Part shown: piece after piece, positions 45,649 through 55,940 of the stretch
Position numbering within the stretch: the first letter of the stretch is position 1
Layout: every line of letters starts with the position of its first letter
The notes under the pieces: generated by a model
Told to the model about the DNA's origin: nothing
Database searches by the model: none
What the model saw: the letters and a program-made list of their open reading frames with translations, nothing else
Position numbers and translations under genes: made by a program
DNA from: Forficula auricularia
Taxonomy: Eukaryota; Arthropoda; Insecta; Dermaptera; Forficulidae
DNA length: 64,000 bases
Direction: 5' to 3'
NCBI GenBank assembly: GCA_024734495.1
Contig: JALMQS010000099.1
Coordinates: 70,499,335-70,563,334 of the forward strand

Positions 45649-47394
45649 TTTATTTATTTATTTGGTATGCTATATATTATGGTATCAACATATTATTGAA
45701 CTAAATTATTACCAAATTATTTATTTATTTAATTATTATAGGTTGAAATTCATTTGACAATAATTATATAATTCATTCATTTACGTATTTGTATTAATAA
45801 ATAAAAAAATATTTTCTTTTATCTCTAATTTAATTTAATTTATGAGTGTTTTTGGACGAGGCAACGCACCTGGGCAAATAAAAATTAATTTTCGAATTTT
45901 GAGGGACGATATTAATTAGTAGGTATTTAAATATAGTTCAATAATAGTTAATTAGTCAGACATAAATAAAGAGAGGATTAAAAATAAAAATAAAAAAATA
46001 AAATTCGTGGGACTGTCGGTAGAAGCTTTGCCTCTTCGTCGTTGATATGCATTGTCCATTGATTACAAATAATAAAATAATAAAAATAAAAAATATTGAA
46101 TAAAAAAAAATCAATTATAATAATGAAATAAGAAGATGTCGGAAACAGAATTTTTTTCAAATAATAAATTTATTGCAAATAATAAATTTATAAATAAATT
46201 ATAAAAAAATTTACAGAATATGTATTGAAAAATATGTAAACAATTGAGATCTATTGTGTTTGTATCATAGAAACTATAGGTTTGTGATAACTGAAATAAG
46301 ACACGTAAATTTGTGATTCAATATTTTGTGAATATCTTGAAAAAACTGCATCAATGGTGGTTCCATATTTAGTTGTAGATGTTTTAATTTTCTCCATTTG
46401 GCCCAACTAAGCGGGTTCTAACCGGCTTATAAATTGGTGTAGCTCTTACAGGTGGAAATTGTCGCAAATCTCCTATCAAAATAATATCTACGTTTCCGAA
46501 ACTTCCACCCTTCACCCGCCCTCTCTCACTTCCCCTACCAGCAGCCAGAATCGTAGCGGAATGGGAATCTTTTTCCCATTTAGACCCTGCCCAGCGCGCT
46601 TAAAGAATCAAAGCTTCAAAAAAATATTTTCTTCATTCTTTAATTAAATTTAAATATAGTGTTTTATCATTCTTTTTTTAATTGAAATGATAAGACATTC
46701 ACATAAAAAAACTCCCCAACTTAACATTTCATTTTATTCATGAAAATTAAATTATCATTTTTTTCTCCTTCTATTTATTTTAAATTATTTTTATTTCCTT
46801 TAATTTTACCAACAAAAAAGAAAAAAAATGTAACCTGGAAGGAAAGCTTTTGAAAAACATTTCCTTTGAGACCTGACAGTGATTAGATTCGTGGTGCTGT
46901 CAAGAATGACGAGAAACGGGATCGGAGAAAACAAGACAGCCCAAAAAAAAAGATATCGTCTCAAACGAGTATCAAAAAATTTGAATAGGCAATAAATAGA
47001 AGCAACAAGAGTGGGAAGAAATCGATCAGGTCATTGATGAAATTGATGGGGAATAACAAAGGAGCAGCAGAGCAGCAGCTCAGCTCAGCTCAGCTCAAGA
47101 CGAGAGTCAACAGGAATAAGGGATCAAAAATATGGAAACAGCAGAAAAATGGAAGGCTGCCTTGAAAGAGGCAGCCGAGGCGAAATATATTCAAATAAGA
47201 GGGGGGACGAAATCTCAGGATACAATCCCCGAAATCTCTCCTATCAGGCAGAAAATATTTATTTGAGATAAGATGAGGGATTTGAAGGAAAAGAGAATAG
47301 GATATTTAACATGGAAAAATAAATATATTTTTTTCGGTTATTTGATCCAAATATTGTCTCTGAAGGGAAAAAATAGAAACATAGCCAAAGATAC
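45649..47394. other. Intergenic with unique islands
   Basis: 46.38-46.62 kb and 46.84-47.28 kb are GC-richer, non-repetitive and without long open frames; the second contains a (CAGCT)n run at 47077-47097. They could be UTR or regulatory DNA of a nearby gene, unproven. Confidence 0.35.
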
Positions 47395-47429
47395 TTTGCT
47401 AAACTCTGATTTTCTTGACAAAATACCTC

Positions 47430-47649
47430 AAAATATTTATAATAATTAGTAGAGATTGTGGTGTTGGTGCAAGGTGAAACATCTTTAATAAAGATAAGAG
47501 CAAATAAATATTATATTTAATATTCATTTACTATGAGTTAAGGATTCTTGGTCACTTTTAATGTGAAACAAGTGACCAAGAATCCTTAACTCATAGTAAA
47601 TCAATATTGAAAATAATATTTATTTACTCTTATCTTTAAAATATTTATA
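47430..47649. mobile_element. PLE tail-only insertion, 12-bp TSD
   Basis: 196 bp (47442-47637) between perfect aaaatatttata copies (47430-47441, 47638-47649). Two inverse tail pieces (tcatttactatgagttaagg / its mirror). The tandem sister copy (about 48520-48545) lacks the insertion. Confidence 0.8.
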
Positions 47650-47665
47650 CCAGAATTTAGTATAT

Positions 47666-48206
47666 ACATTAGAACGAGAGGTGAACCGCGATTGGAATTA
47701 GGTGTACAGGTCTTTGGAATTATGTAGAATTATTTTGTAATTCATTAGATCAGTGTTTTTCAACCTGTGGGTTGCGAATCTTCTATAAGGGGGTCGCGAA
47801 GTTTAAAAATATATTTTTATTAAGAAAATGTTAATTAAAGGACATTTGTTATTAATCTACTATTGTCGTATCGGTTTTCCATAGAGGCGTTTAGGGATGT
47901 AATCGATGTAAAAATATGTCTGTTATAGGTACTTATTGTGTATTTAGCCGATACCTAATTATAGAAATTAATAAAAATGTTGTACGGATTTGATATTTGT
48001 AGCATAATAAAATACAGGTTACAAACAGCGGGGTAGTAGGGGATCGCTAACATTTTTTTCATACTAAGGGTGTCGAGTCACGAAAAAGGTTGAAAAACAC
48101 TGCATTAGATAATGCCTCTACATCTGTTGATTCTTCTACTTGGAAATGAAAGTGGAAGTGGAAGTAGGTGTACACGATATTAGGTCGGTTCACCCTTCAC
48201 ATTAGA
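47666..48206. mobile_element. MITE, second copy, with nested hAT MITE
   Basis: Element 47674-48198 between perfect acattaga copies (47666-47673, 48199-48206). Ends GAGAGGTGAACCGCGAT... and CGGTTCACCCTTC match 18224-18389. Removing the nested hAT and one TSD copy leaves 165 bp, the size of the first copy. Confidence 0.85.
47743..48110. mobile_element. hAT MITE, 352 bp, perfect TSD and TIR
   Basis: 47751-48102 between cattagat copies (47743-47750, 48103-48110). 16-bp perfect terminal repeats CAGTGTTTTTCAACCT. Contains gggtcgcgaa near the left end. The TIR and 8-bp TSD are diagnostic of hAT. No transposase. Confidence 0.9.
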
Positions 48207-48884
48207 ATATTCAATAGTAATACTATAATTGAAAAGATTTAGATGGCTGAGATTAGAAGAGTTGTTGATTCATAAGAAAAAATCATTGAGTGTGTCTTCT
48301 GCTTGATCCAAATAAACATAATTATATACCTATACTTAATAATAATCGGCTTACAACTGCGAAAGACGACGTGATCTCTCTGATTGGATAAAGAGATCAA
48401 GCGGAGGTCAGTGATTGACTCGTGCTCAAGCATTGTATTAAATAAATACGTGGGAATTTAAAAATAATTTTAAATAAAAACAGATACGTTGATAAACTCT
48501 GATTTTTTTGACAATATACCTCAAAATCTTTATACCAGAATTTAGCATATATTGATTAGAATATTCAATAGCAATACTATAATTGAAAAGATTTAGATTG
48601 CTGTAGATTTATAAGAAAAAATCATTGAATGTGCCCTCTGTTTGATCCAAATAAATATAATTATAGTATATCTATACTTAATAATAATTGGCTTGCGACT
48701 GCGAAGACGGCGTGATCTGTCTGATTGGCTAGAGATCTAATGTAGGTCAGTGATTGACTGTAGCTTAAACAAATGCTTTAAATAAATACGTGAGAGTTTA
48801 AAAATAATTTAAAATTTAAAAAATTTTTAAACACGCTTCTAGCCAGTAAAACGCTCCGCCGAAGGTGGGATTCTCAGCTGGTAT

Positions 48885-49125
48885 ATATATAATTTATTTG
48901 TTTGGTACTATCGTTTCAAAGGGTTACCTTATTCATCGGTGTTTTTAATTAGAAATATTCTATCGGTTCTTTCTCTCAATTAATTAATACAGAAAATTCA
49001 TTTTGTTGTTATTTTAGCAAGCTAGCCACATAAGAGTTAAGAAAAATAACAGAAAAATAGTCCTAATTAAAAAGACTATGAAGATGGTCAAACCTTCTAA
49101 ACTATAGTCTCAAACAAATAAATTA
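48885..49125. mobile_element. PLE family B tail pair, decayed
   Basis: Left arm (minus) tttggtactatcgtttcaaa...tcatcggt; right arm (plus) aaagactatgaagatggtca...ccttctaaactatagtctca. Shared inner sequence aattcattttgttgttat and mirror. Ribozyme cores decayed (CTATGAAGA; CTAAAC for CGAAAC). Confidence 0.5.
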
Positions 49126-49627
49126 TATAATATATACACTACTAGTTTTGAATACTATTGTGGAGAGAAGAAGGAAACATTTTATTTGTTTCATTCATTG
49201 ACCCTTTAAAGTGAGTGAATTATATATTTTTTCTATTGAAAATCTGGCTGCTTACATTGTATTTATGATTGTATTATTTTCTTGTTGAAATGAATGTTGA
49301 CCAACCCCGTTTTTATAATTTTGTAATATTGGTTTGTAGACCCTGAAGAAGGAGGAAAAATTCTCCGAAACGTCGGTTTGAAAGGAAAGGAGGAAGAATT
49401 CCAATAAATTACACCTTATTTGATATGTGTTAATTTTTTCTTTCCTCACTACCCCTGGGCTGCCTTCCATTACCTTCAATTAATACACACTAATTTTTAT
49501 CATATATATATATATATATATATATGTTTGATAGAGATTTTCTTTAGGAGACGGACTGGTATAAATATGCAATTGGATGTTGATGAAAGCAGTCCACGGT
49601 GGTTGTAAAAATATATATGTTTATTTA
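49126..49627 (+). mobile_element. PLE family A tail with hammerhead
   Basis: Runs from attcattgaccctttaaagt through the ribozyme (49337-49380), aattccaataaattacac, gctgccttccattacc, (TA)n, to ggagacggactggtataaat and gaaagcagtccacgg, the last two matching the window's first PLE (about 395-465, inverse). Left edge unclear. Confidence 0.55.
49337..49380 (+). ncRNA. Hammerhead ribozyme-like motif, best copy of family A
   Basis: TAGACC (49337-49342), CTGAAGA (49343-49349), extra A, stem II GGAG/CTCC, GAAACGTC (49367-49374), GGTTTG (49375-49380). Stem I TAGACC/GGTTTG makes six pairs including two G-U. Compared with 286-333 the stem sequence has changed on both strands while pairing is kept, as expected for a folded RNA. 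Predicted cleavage after C49374. Confidence 0.7.
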
Positions 49628-50157
49628 TTGTCCAAGCGGGGGGGGGGGGGGGTGTCAGAGACGCCCCCCACACACACACACACATAGAACTTTATTTTCA
49701 ATTTTAAAATTTTTTAGATAAATAAATGTTAAATTGAAAGTTTTTGCCGAGAGTAGCAGAATTTTTATATATTGAAGGAGACAATAAAAGATGTGTCTTC
49801 TGCTGGAATTATAAATTTTATTTATTTATAACGAGACTATAGTTTCGAGGGCTCGAAACTATAGTCTCGTTATAAATAAATAAAATTTATAATTCCAGCA
49901 GAAGACACATCTTTTATTGTCTCCTTCAATAAATAAATGTTGTTTTTTTTTCAAATTTTTTTTACAAAATTCATATCTCATATTTTAAGTTCATTAAAAT
50001 AAAATAAAAAAAATAAAAAAATTGTTATAAATTCCCTGTCGATTTGGCCGCCGTTTTTGGCCTCAGCGTGCGACGCACGTGTTGCACTCCCGCTGAGGCA
50101 CGGGCCTTTATGGGGGGGCGGTCGCCCCTCCGCCCCCTCCCCCTGGATCCGCCCTTG
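49628..50157. mobile_element. hAT-type MITE, second copy, left-truncated, with PLE inside
   Basis: ttgtccaagcgggggg to CCTGGATCCGCCCTTG (right end at 50157) matches 21443-21840, including tttggccgccgttt and gtgcgacgcacgtgttgcac. The left terminal repeat is missing. A 198-bp PLE insertion at 49731-49928 interrupts it. Confidence 0.7.
49718..49941. mobile_element. PLE tail-only palindrome, 13-bp TSD
   Basis: Insertion 49731-49928 between perfect ataaataaatgtt copies (49718-49730, 49929-49941). It is one tail in reverse joined to the same tail forward, meeting inside the ribozyme at gtttcgag-gg-ctcgaaac. Outer part: agcagaagacacatctttta and mirror. Same family as 15797-16585. The intact hAT MITE at 21.4 kb shows the empty site. 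Confidence 0.85.
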
Positions 50158-51158
50158 ATCATCGGCAAAACAAAATACTTTAATTTAAGTATTTTTGTTA
50201 ATCGGCAAGCTCGGCGAGAGAGAGAGTTTTCATTTTTAATCCCAATTTTATTTTTAATAAATTATCAAAATAATATTTATTTATTATTGATAATAAAGCC
50301 AACCTGATCCATCGTTTATGGTTTCCCCGTACTCTAAACATCCTCCAAACGTGAAGGGGTAGTCAAGGCAGGGATGATTAGATAATAAAACATTTTTATT
50401 AGTATATTTATGTTCATTAAATGGTGGCTGTGTTTATGTAACCATTAAGTCGATTATCATCATCATCATCATCATCATCATCATTAGTTTATACGTAGCT
50501 TAACCAAAAACGGCACAAGACAGAGCGAGCGATACGATAGAGAATATTACACATAGAAATATTTAAATGAAAGCACACCCTTACTTTAAAAAAAAATGTT
50601 TGAATAAAAATTCAATAAAAATGAATTTGTAGTAGGTCGTTATTACAAAACAAAACAAAAAACATGAACATTGTGTTAATTGATAAAAACAACCCGTTTG
50701 CTTTGTTTACAAGAATACTTAATGGGATAATATGTGTTCGTCGTTGCTAAAGTTGAATATTATCTCGAAATGGAACTGCACTGATAATGGTTATGGAACA
50801 AACATTACACGCAGAACCCGATCAGTTCGATTGAAAAATAATGAACTGTTGGTATTGTTAATATTTCTATCAAACAGGGATTTGTAATTAAGATTAACTA
50901 GCCGATTGATTCAAATAACAAAAAATAAAGCGGCTAAGTGCGATTGATATTTATTTAACGAGTATTCCATTCCTAATATATAAATATATTAAAAGAATTG
51001 ACAGGTTCTTATTAAAACCTAATTTAAGAAATATTAACTAATCCAACTTTAATTAGTGTTCTACTATTTAAAAATACTGCAATCAGTAAAAATGTCGATC
51101 AAAATTAATAATAATGATAATAATAATGTTCTTAATCAACTTAAATTATTACGTAAGA
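50158..51158. other. Intergenic
   Basis: No gene recognised. (CAT)n microsatellite at 50457-50483. Confidence 0.4.
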
Positions 51159-51525
51159 AGTATTAGTATAATTGGATAAAAATACTTGGTAGGTTTCACA
51201 TTAAGATATAAAAAATAAAACGAATTTTTTTTTTAATATCTTAATGTGAAACCTACCAAGTATTTTTATCCAATAATTAAAAAAATGAGAATTTTGAATA
51301 TTTACATGTTGAAGAGAATTTGTTAGATCTAGGGACTTTCTGTTTCTCCTGAAGATGGGTTAGTCACCCGAAATATATATATCGAGATTAAAGATTCTCC
51401 AAAAATAAATTCGTTTTATTTTTTTATATCTTAATGTGAAACCTACCAAGTATTTTTATCCAAAAATTTTAAAAAATGTTTCACCAAGTACCAACACCAA
51501 ATTCCTTAAAAACTAGTATTAGTAT
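51159..51525. mobile_element. PLE family C tail-only insertion, 11-bp TSD
   Basis: 345 bp (51170-51514) between perfect agtattagtat copies (51159-51169, 51515-51525). Left part is an inverted repeat of the tail (cttggtaggtttcacattaa and mirror); right part is a tail with intact hammerhead and end ccaacaccaaattccttaaa. Same family and same terminus as 19803-20888 and 27375-27493. Confidence 0.85.
51336..51393 (+). ncRNA. Hammerhead ribozyme-like motif, best copy of family C
   Basis: CTTT (51336-51339), internal loop, TCTC (51345-51348), CTGAAGA (51349-51355), extra T, stem II GGGT/ACCC, GAAA (51370-51373), AT-repeat palindrome, TC (51382-51383), GAGA (51384-51387), AAAG (51390-51393). Stem I is TCTC/GAGA plus CTTT/AAAG. 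Predicted cleavage after C51383 (AUC, an allowed NUH). Confidence 0.75.
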
Positions 51526-51881
51526 TATTCAAAAACTGTTACTTGGGAAAAATTGATTAAATTTTATAATTAACTAGCTGCGACGCCCGCCTTTGACGGG
51601 CCTCTTGCTACCTAGGGGCTTCTGGATTTCGTCCACTTGTATTTGATCCCCTCCATTCCACCAACCCTATAAATACTCTCTGACTCTCTTCTCTTCCCCC
51701 AGAACTCTGATAAACCTCCGAATCTTACCAGCTGGGAGGAGGATTAATTCTTTTATCTATTGATATCAAAAAATTAATCCTCCACCCGGGTTTGTGGGCT
51801 TCGTGGGGTGATCAAAGTTAGGGGGAAAGGAGAGAGTACAGAAGGTACTTAGGTAAGTGTGCGGGTGTGATGATGATCGGA

Positions 51882-53033
51882 GGTGGGTCCAGGGCCGGAT
51901 AAAGGGCGATTGGAGCGATTGGGCCCAATCGGGCCCCGCATTTGAAAAGGCCTTGCGTTACCATCAAAATCAACAATTTTTTTTTCGAAATTTAAAGCAA
52001 ATTGCTTTTGACGATAATGGATAAATTATGAATTATTCAAATAATTTAAAAATATATTTATTTTAAGTTCGCATTGCTGGATGAAATTTATTAATGTGTT
52101 TATTATTATATATATAATAAATACTTTATAATATAGAAAACTGATACCCGTAAAAGTTCATGTCAAATGTATTGAATTTAATCGGGATAGTCCTATATTA
52201 TAGAGATTTTGCACTACGTACGTAAACTACTATGCAGCTATATGCAGACACAGAATCACTAAAATATCGTTTTCAACAATTAAAAAATCATAATGAATTA
52301 TTTGGGTTTCTGGGAAAATTTCAAAATATGGAAAAAGAAGTACTTCAAAAACATGCAGCTGAATTAGAAATTTCTCTAACAGATTCTAAGTTAACAGAAA
52401 ATGATGTACCAAAGGTGAAAGAAGCTGATATAGACGGAAAAATGTTAGTTGAAGAAATGGAAGCTTTGAAATCTATTTTTCCTTCAGAATTTTTTGAAAA
52501 TCCGTTTAAAATGTTCAAATTTTTATCGGATAATGATAGAGCAACGGCATTTCCAAACTTGTTTATTGCTCTCCGAATATTCTTAACAATTCCAGTAAGC
52601 GTTGCTTCTGGAGAGAGATCATTTTCCAGGCTAAAACTAATAAAAAACTATCTGAGATCGACAATGAATCAGGATAGATTAAATAGTTTAGCAATTATGT
52701 CGATTGAAAGTGAAGACGCAAGGAAATTAGATTTTCAAACAATTTTAGAAGAATTTACATAACAAAAACCTAGAAATATGTAAATTCATGTATTCATATT
52801 CGGTGATGTAAATTTATATTCAATAAATGTTTTTGAATTTTGAACATTTTTGTTTTTTAATTTATGTCGAAGTTTACCTATCTGATGATCCATGACATTT
52901 GATATATTTATATATATATACATATATATATATGAATTTGAATTTTATTTAAATATTTAATATATAGAGAGAGCCCCGTAAAAAAAAAATCCAATCGGGC
53001 CCCGCACCTATTCGATCCGGGCCTGGGTGGGTC
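51882..53033 (+). mobile_element. Internally deleted hAT transposon, perfect 8-bp TSD
   Basis: Element 51890-53025 (1136 bp) between perfect ggtgggtc copies (51882-51889, 53026-53033). Ends CAGGGCCGGAT and, inverted, CAGGCCCGGAT. Sub-terminal aatcgggccccgca is repeated near both ends in direct orientation. It contains only the last third or so of the transposase. Confidence 0.9.
52232..52762 (+). pseudogene. hAT transposase C-terminal part (ZMYM1/TTF-type)
   Basis: 176 uninterrupted codons. Residues ~1-100 are the end of the catalytic region (ending SIFPSEFFENPFKMFKFLSD). Residues ~106-160 are the hAT dimerisation domain: FPNLFIALRIFLTIPVSVA then SGERSFSRLKLIKNYLRSTM and RLNSLAIMSIE. Full transposases of this kind have roughly 600-800 residues with an N-terminal zinc finger, so the 5' two-thirds is missing through internal deletion. 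The first ATG is simply the first in the remaining frame. No stop or frameshift suggests recent insertion. Confidence 0.85.
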
Positions 53034-55209
53034 CAGGGAGGAAGAATAGGGTAGGTGGGATGGAAGGGAATTAGAGGAAGCTAGCAAGAGGCCCGCCTCA
53101 TATTCGGTTATTTCTGCTAGTGTTCGAGCTCTCCCGACGCTCACGACGACGATAAGTACAATATAATAAGTATATGGTTATGAAGATATATACAAGAAAC
53201 TGCAAGAATGCTTTTGAAAGAAGGGGCAAGTTGTTATAATTTATTATTATTATAAAGATGAAATTCGCTATTTTTAACTTTTTACAACTCATAACTTGAA
53301 ATGAAGACATTCTGACTTATTTATTTAACGAACTAAATTCTTTGATAATATAATATATCATCTTTATACTTTATAAGATTTAAGATGAAGCCTTAAGTCC
53401 GAAATTTCTTAATATATCCTTTTATCTGAAATAGCCATGGTGCATATTTTCCAAGTATTAACCCAGTTTTTGAACAAAATAACAAACAGAAAATATGATG
53501 ACGGTCATTTCTTGTTTTATCATTTGACAACATCTATGGCGAATAGTTTGTTTGCGAAGTTATTTAGTAAAGAGGTCAAGAATTTTCCATGTTAACAAAT
53601 TGTAGGATATTTCCGACTGACGGAGTATTATTTAGAATTATTTGAAGAGTAAAATTCTCTGATGCAAAACAATTTGCTTATAAAATCTGTAATCAAGCCT
53701 TGGGGAAAAATGAGAGCTCAAATCACACTATACTTTAATTTTGAAAAATAAGATATATAGTACCTATATACAACCCTATAATTGAAATTGTACAAAGTTT
53801 GGCAAAAATTTAACTTGTTAAATGATTTATTTTATTTTTTACTTTTCACTAATTACTTAAGTAGAGTAGAACTGCTCTTTGGCTAATGATAATGATCGGC
53901 CTTATATAATATCAGTAAAAGGGCTTAGGCCTCGAAATCAGCTTGCTTTCTTCTTCCTTCTGATAAAATAATTTAATTTCTAGGTATGTCCGTATGGCGG
54001 TAACCTCCTTTCCGGGCGGCCCTAGTAGTGAATTAACACACACAAAGATATTTATTCATTATGTTTTAAAATTTCTGAAACGTGGAAAAAAATAATTTTC
54101 AATCATGATTTGTTTACACTCTTGTCTCTGTTCCTGTCTGGCTAGATTTCTATACTCAAGAAAACTCAAGAACAGAAAGTAGTAAAAAGTTTGTTCTTGT
54201 ACCAAAATATATGTATTTTCAGCGCGGAGAACTGATTAGATTTTAAGTTCTCTAGCTTCAAAACTCCCGTTCAAAAATACGAAAAACATAATTTTTTAAT
54301 TTATTTTATTGAAATATTTTAAGGACATGTCATAATAATTAAATGAGGTGTAAAATAGCATACAGAGTTTTGGAAAAAGTTATTTTATTTTCCTTTGATT
54401 TCTATTTATTATTAAATTATTACATATACCAACAATGATTTTTTTGACTTGTCTTCTCTGTCTCTGTGGTAGAATTTTGTAATCAAATTTTGACCCACAT
54501 TTACAGTTCAGATTTTCTTGAAAATTTAGCAGGAATAAAAAATTGCGAGACAAATCAACATAAATAAAAATCAACTTACAAAATTTCGGGGGTGCAAAGA
54601 TTAAAATTCTAGGCGATCCATATCAAATTTTACATAGTTAATATTTATTAAGATCTTGTGAAAGTATTTTGTTGTAAAAAATCAACTACCCAAAATATAA
54701 GTCAGGAAAATTTTAAAAAGATTAAAATGCTTTTAAAAAACAAGCTTTAATTTCAAAATATTTTAAAAAGCAGAAAATAAATTTTCTTTGGTATTTATTA
54801 TAAGAATTTGCTTACTCACATGACTACAATTTGGATTAAACTTTAAATTTATTTAAAATATGAACCTATCATTTTATTTTTTAATCTTTTGAGTAAGGAT
54901 TTTTTGTGATTTTTTAAAGAAAGTGATTTTTTTAAGAATTATGATTTTTTTTATTGATTTTATTTATAATAGAAAACAATTTCAAGACTCAGTATTCTCA
55001 TTTTGGCAATTTTTTTCAGAGGACAGCTTGAATTGAAAAGCTGAAACTTGGCAGAAAGATGTAGTTTATTAATATAAACGTGAGTGTCAAATTTCCGCTT
55101 TATAGTTAAAACGGTTCAAAAACTTCTCATATAATAAATATTTGCTCCAGCTTATTTAGGGTTTTTTGTATTTTTCATTCGAAGATTCTGAAGTTAGAAA
55201 GCCAAAAAT
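53034..55209. other. AT-rich intergenic
   Basis: 53990-54250 carries the gggcggccctag plus aattttcaatcatgattt repeat seen at 35.3 kb. 54.3-55.2 kb nothing recognised. Confidence 0.4.
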
Positions 55210-55940
55210 AATTTTTAAGAAAAAATAAAAACCGACTTCAAAAATTAAATGCAACAAATAAAATACACTAAAAGGTATAAAATAATTATTATATTATTTA
55301 GATACAACTAAACGACGAAATATTAACATGAAATTACTTTTTGAAGTTGGTACCAAACAAACTATACCTATATGCGAGCATACCCTCCAAACGTACTAAG
55401 TAAGATCCGTCGAGTGCGATTCATAAAAGGTATATGTTTGGCACCGACTTCAAAAAGTAATTTCATGTTAATATTTCGTCGTTTAGTTGTAACTAAATAA
55501 GATAATAATTATTTTATACCTTTTAGTGTATTTTATTTGTTGCATTTAATTTTTGAAGTCGGTTTTTATTTTTTTCTTAAAAATTATTTTTATTGTTCTC
55601 TTTTTAGTGATGTTATTAATAGTGATCATATCATCAGAACTTGACCAAATTAATATGACACTATCCCTAAGACACCCCCTATCGGATAAAAAAGAAACAT
55701 CGAAATCGGTTCATAAACAAAGAAGTTAGGTCTAAAAAAACCTAATAAAAAAGGTCTAATACCTATGAAAAAAAATGGGACCAATCGGAAGGTAGGCTGA
55801 ACCCAATGCAAAAAAATTTTTCAAAATCGGTTCACAATTGGCGGAGATATGAGGTAACATAGGCACAAAAAAAAAAAAAAAAAAAAAATTCAGTCGAATA
55901 GAGAACCTCCTCCTTTTTTGAAGTCGGTTAAAAAATGTAT
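55210..55940. repeat. Repeat with AACCGACTTCAAAA ends and internal foldback
   Basis: AACCGACTTCAAAAATTAAA near 55227 and, inverted, gaagtcggtt near 55935. 55215-55375 is inverted at about 55440-55600 (cgacgaaatattaacatgaa). A poly-A of ~24 at 55866. 'ccgacttcaaaaaaggagga'-type ends are common in insect repeats; class not assigned. Confidence 0.55.

Larger units (their letters stand above)
47395..48830. repeat. Tandem duplication of a PLE-related unit, first copy interrupted
   Basis: Unit 2 (about 48490-48830) reads aaactctgatttttttgaca ... atattcaatagcaatactat ... taaaaataatttaaa. Unit 1 is the same sequence at 47395-47441, 47638-47673 and 48199-48480, split by a PLE tail insertion and a MITE. 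Unit 2 therefore shows the empty site of both insertions. The unit includes reversed PLE tail (aaaatcattgaatgtg, ctctgtttgatccaaataaa), so it is probably a tandem PLE terminal repeat. Confidence 0.65.
51574..53100 (-). mobile_element. Helentron-like end split by a hAT insertion
   Basis: CTAG (51574-51577) then ctgcgacgcccgcctttgac and gggcctcttgct, an end resembling copies 2-3. The inverse agcaagaggccc appears at about 53085. The hAT at 51890-53025 has inserted between. Outer limits uncertain. Confidence 0.4.

Noticed and set aside
48840..48890. Helentron-like 3' end (cgccgaaggtggg...cagctgg)
   Set aside because: Only a weak resemblance; no CTAG and no body sequence.
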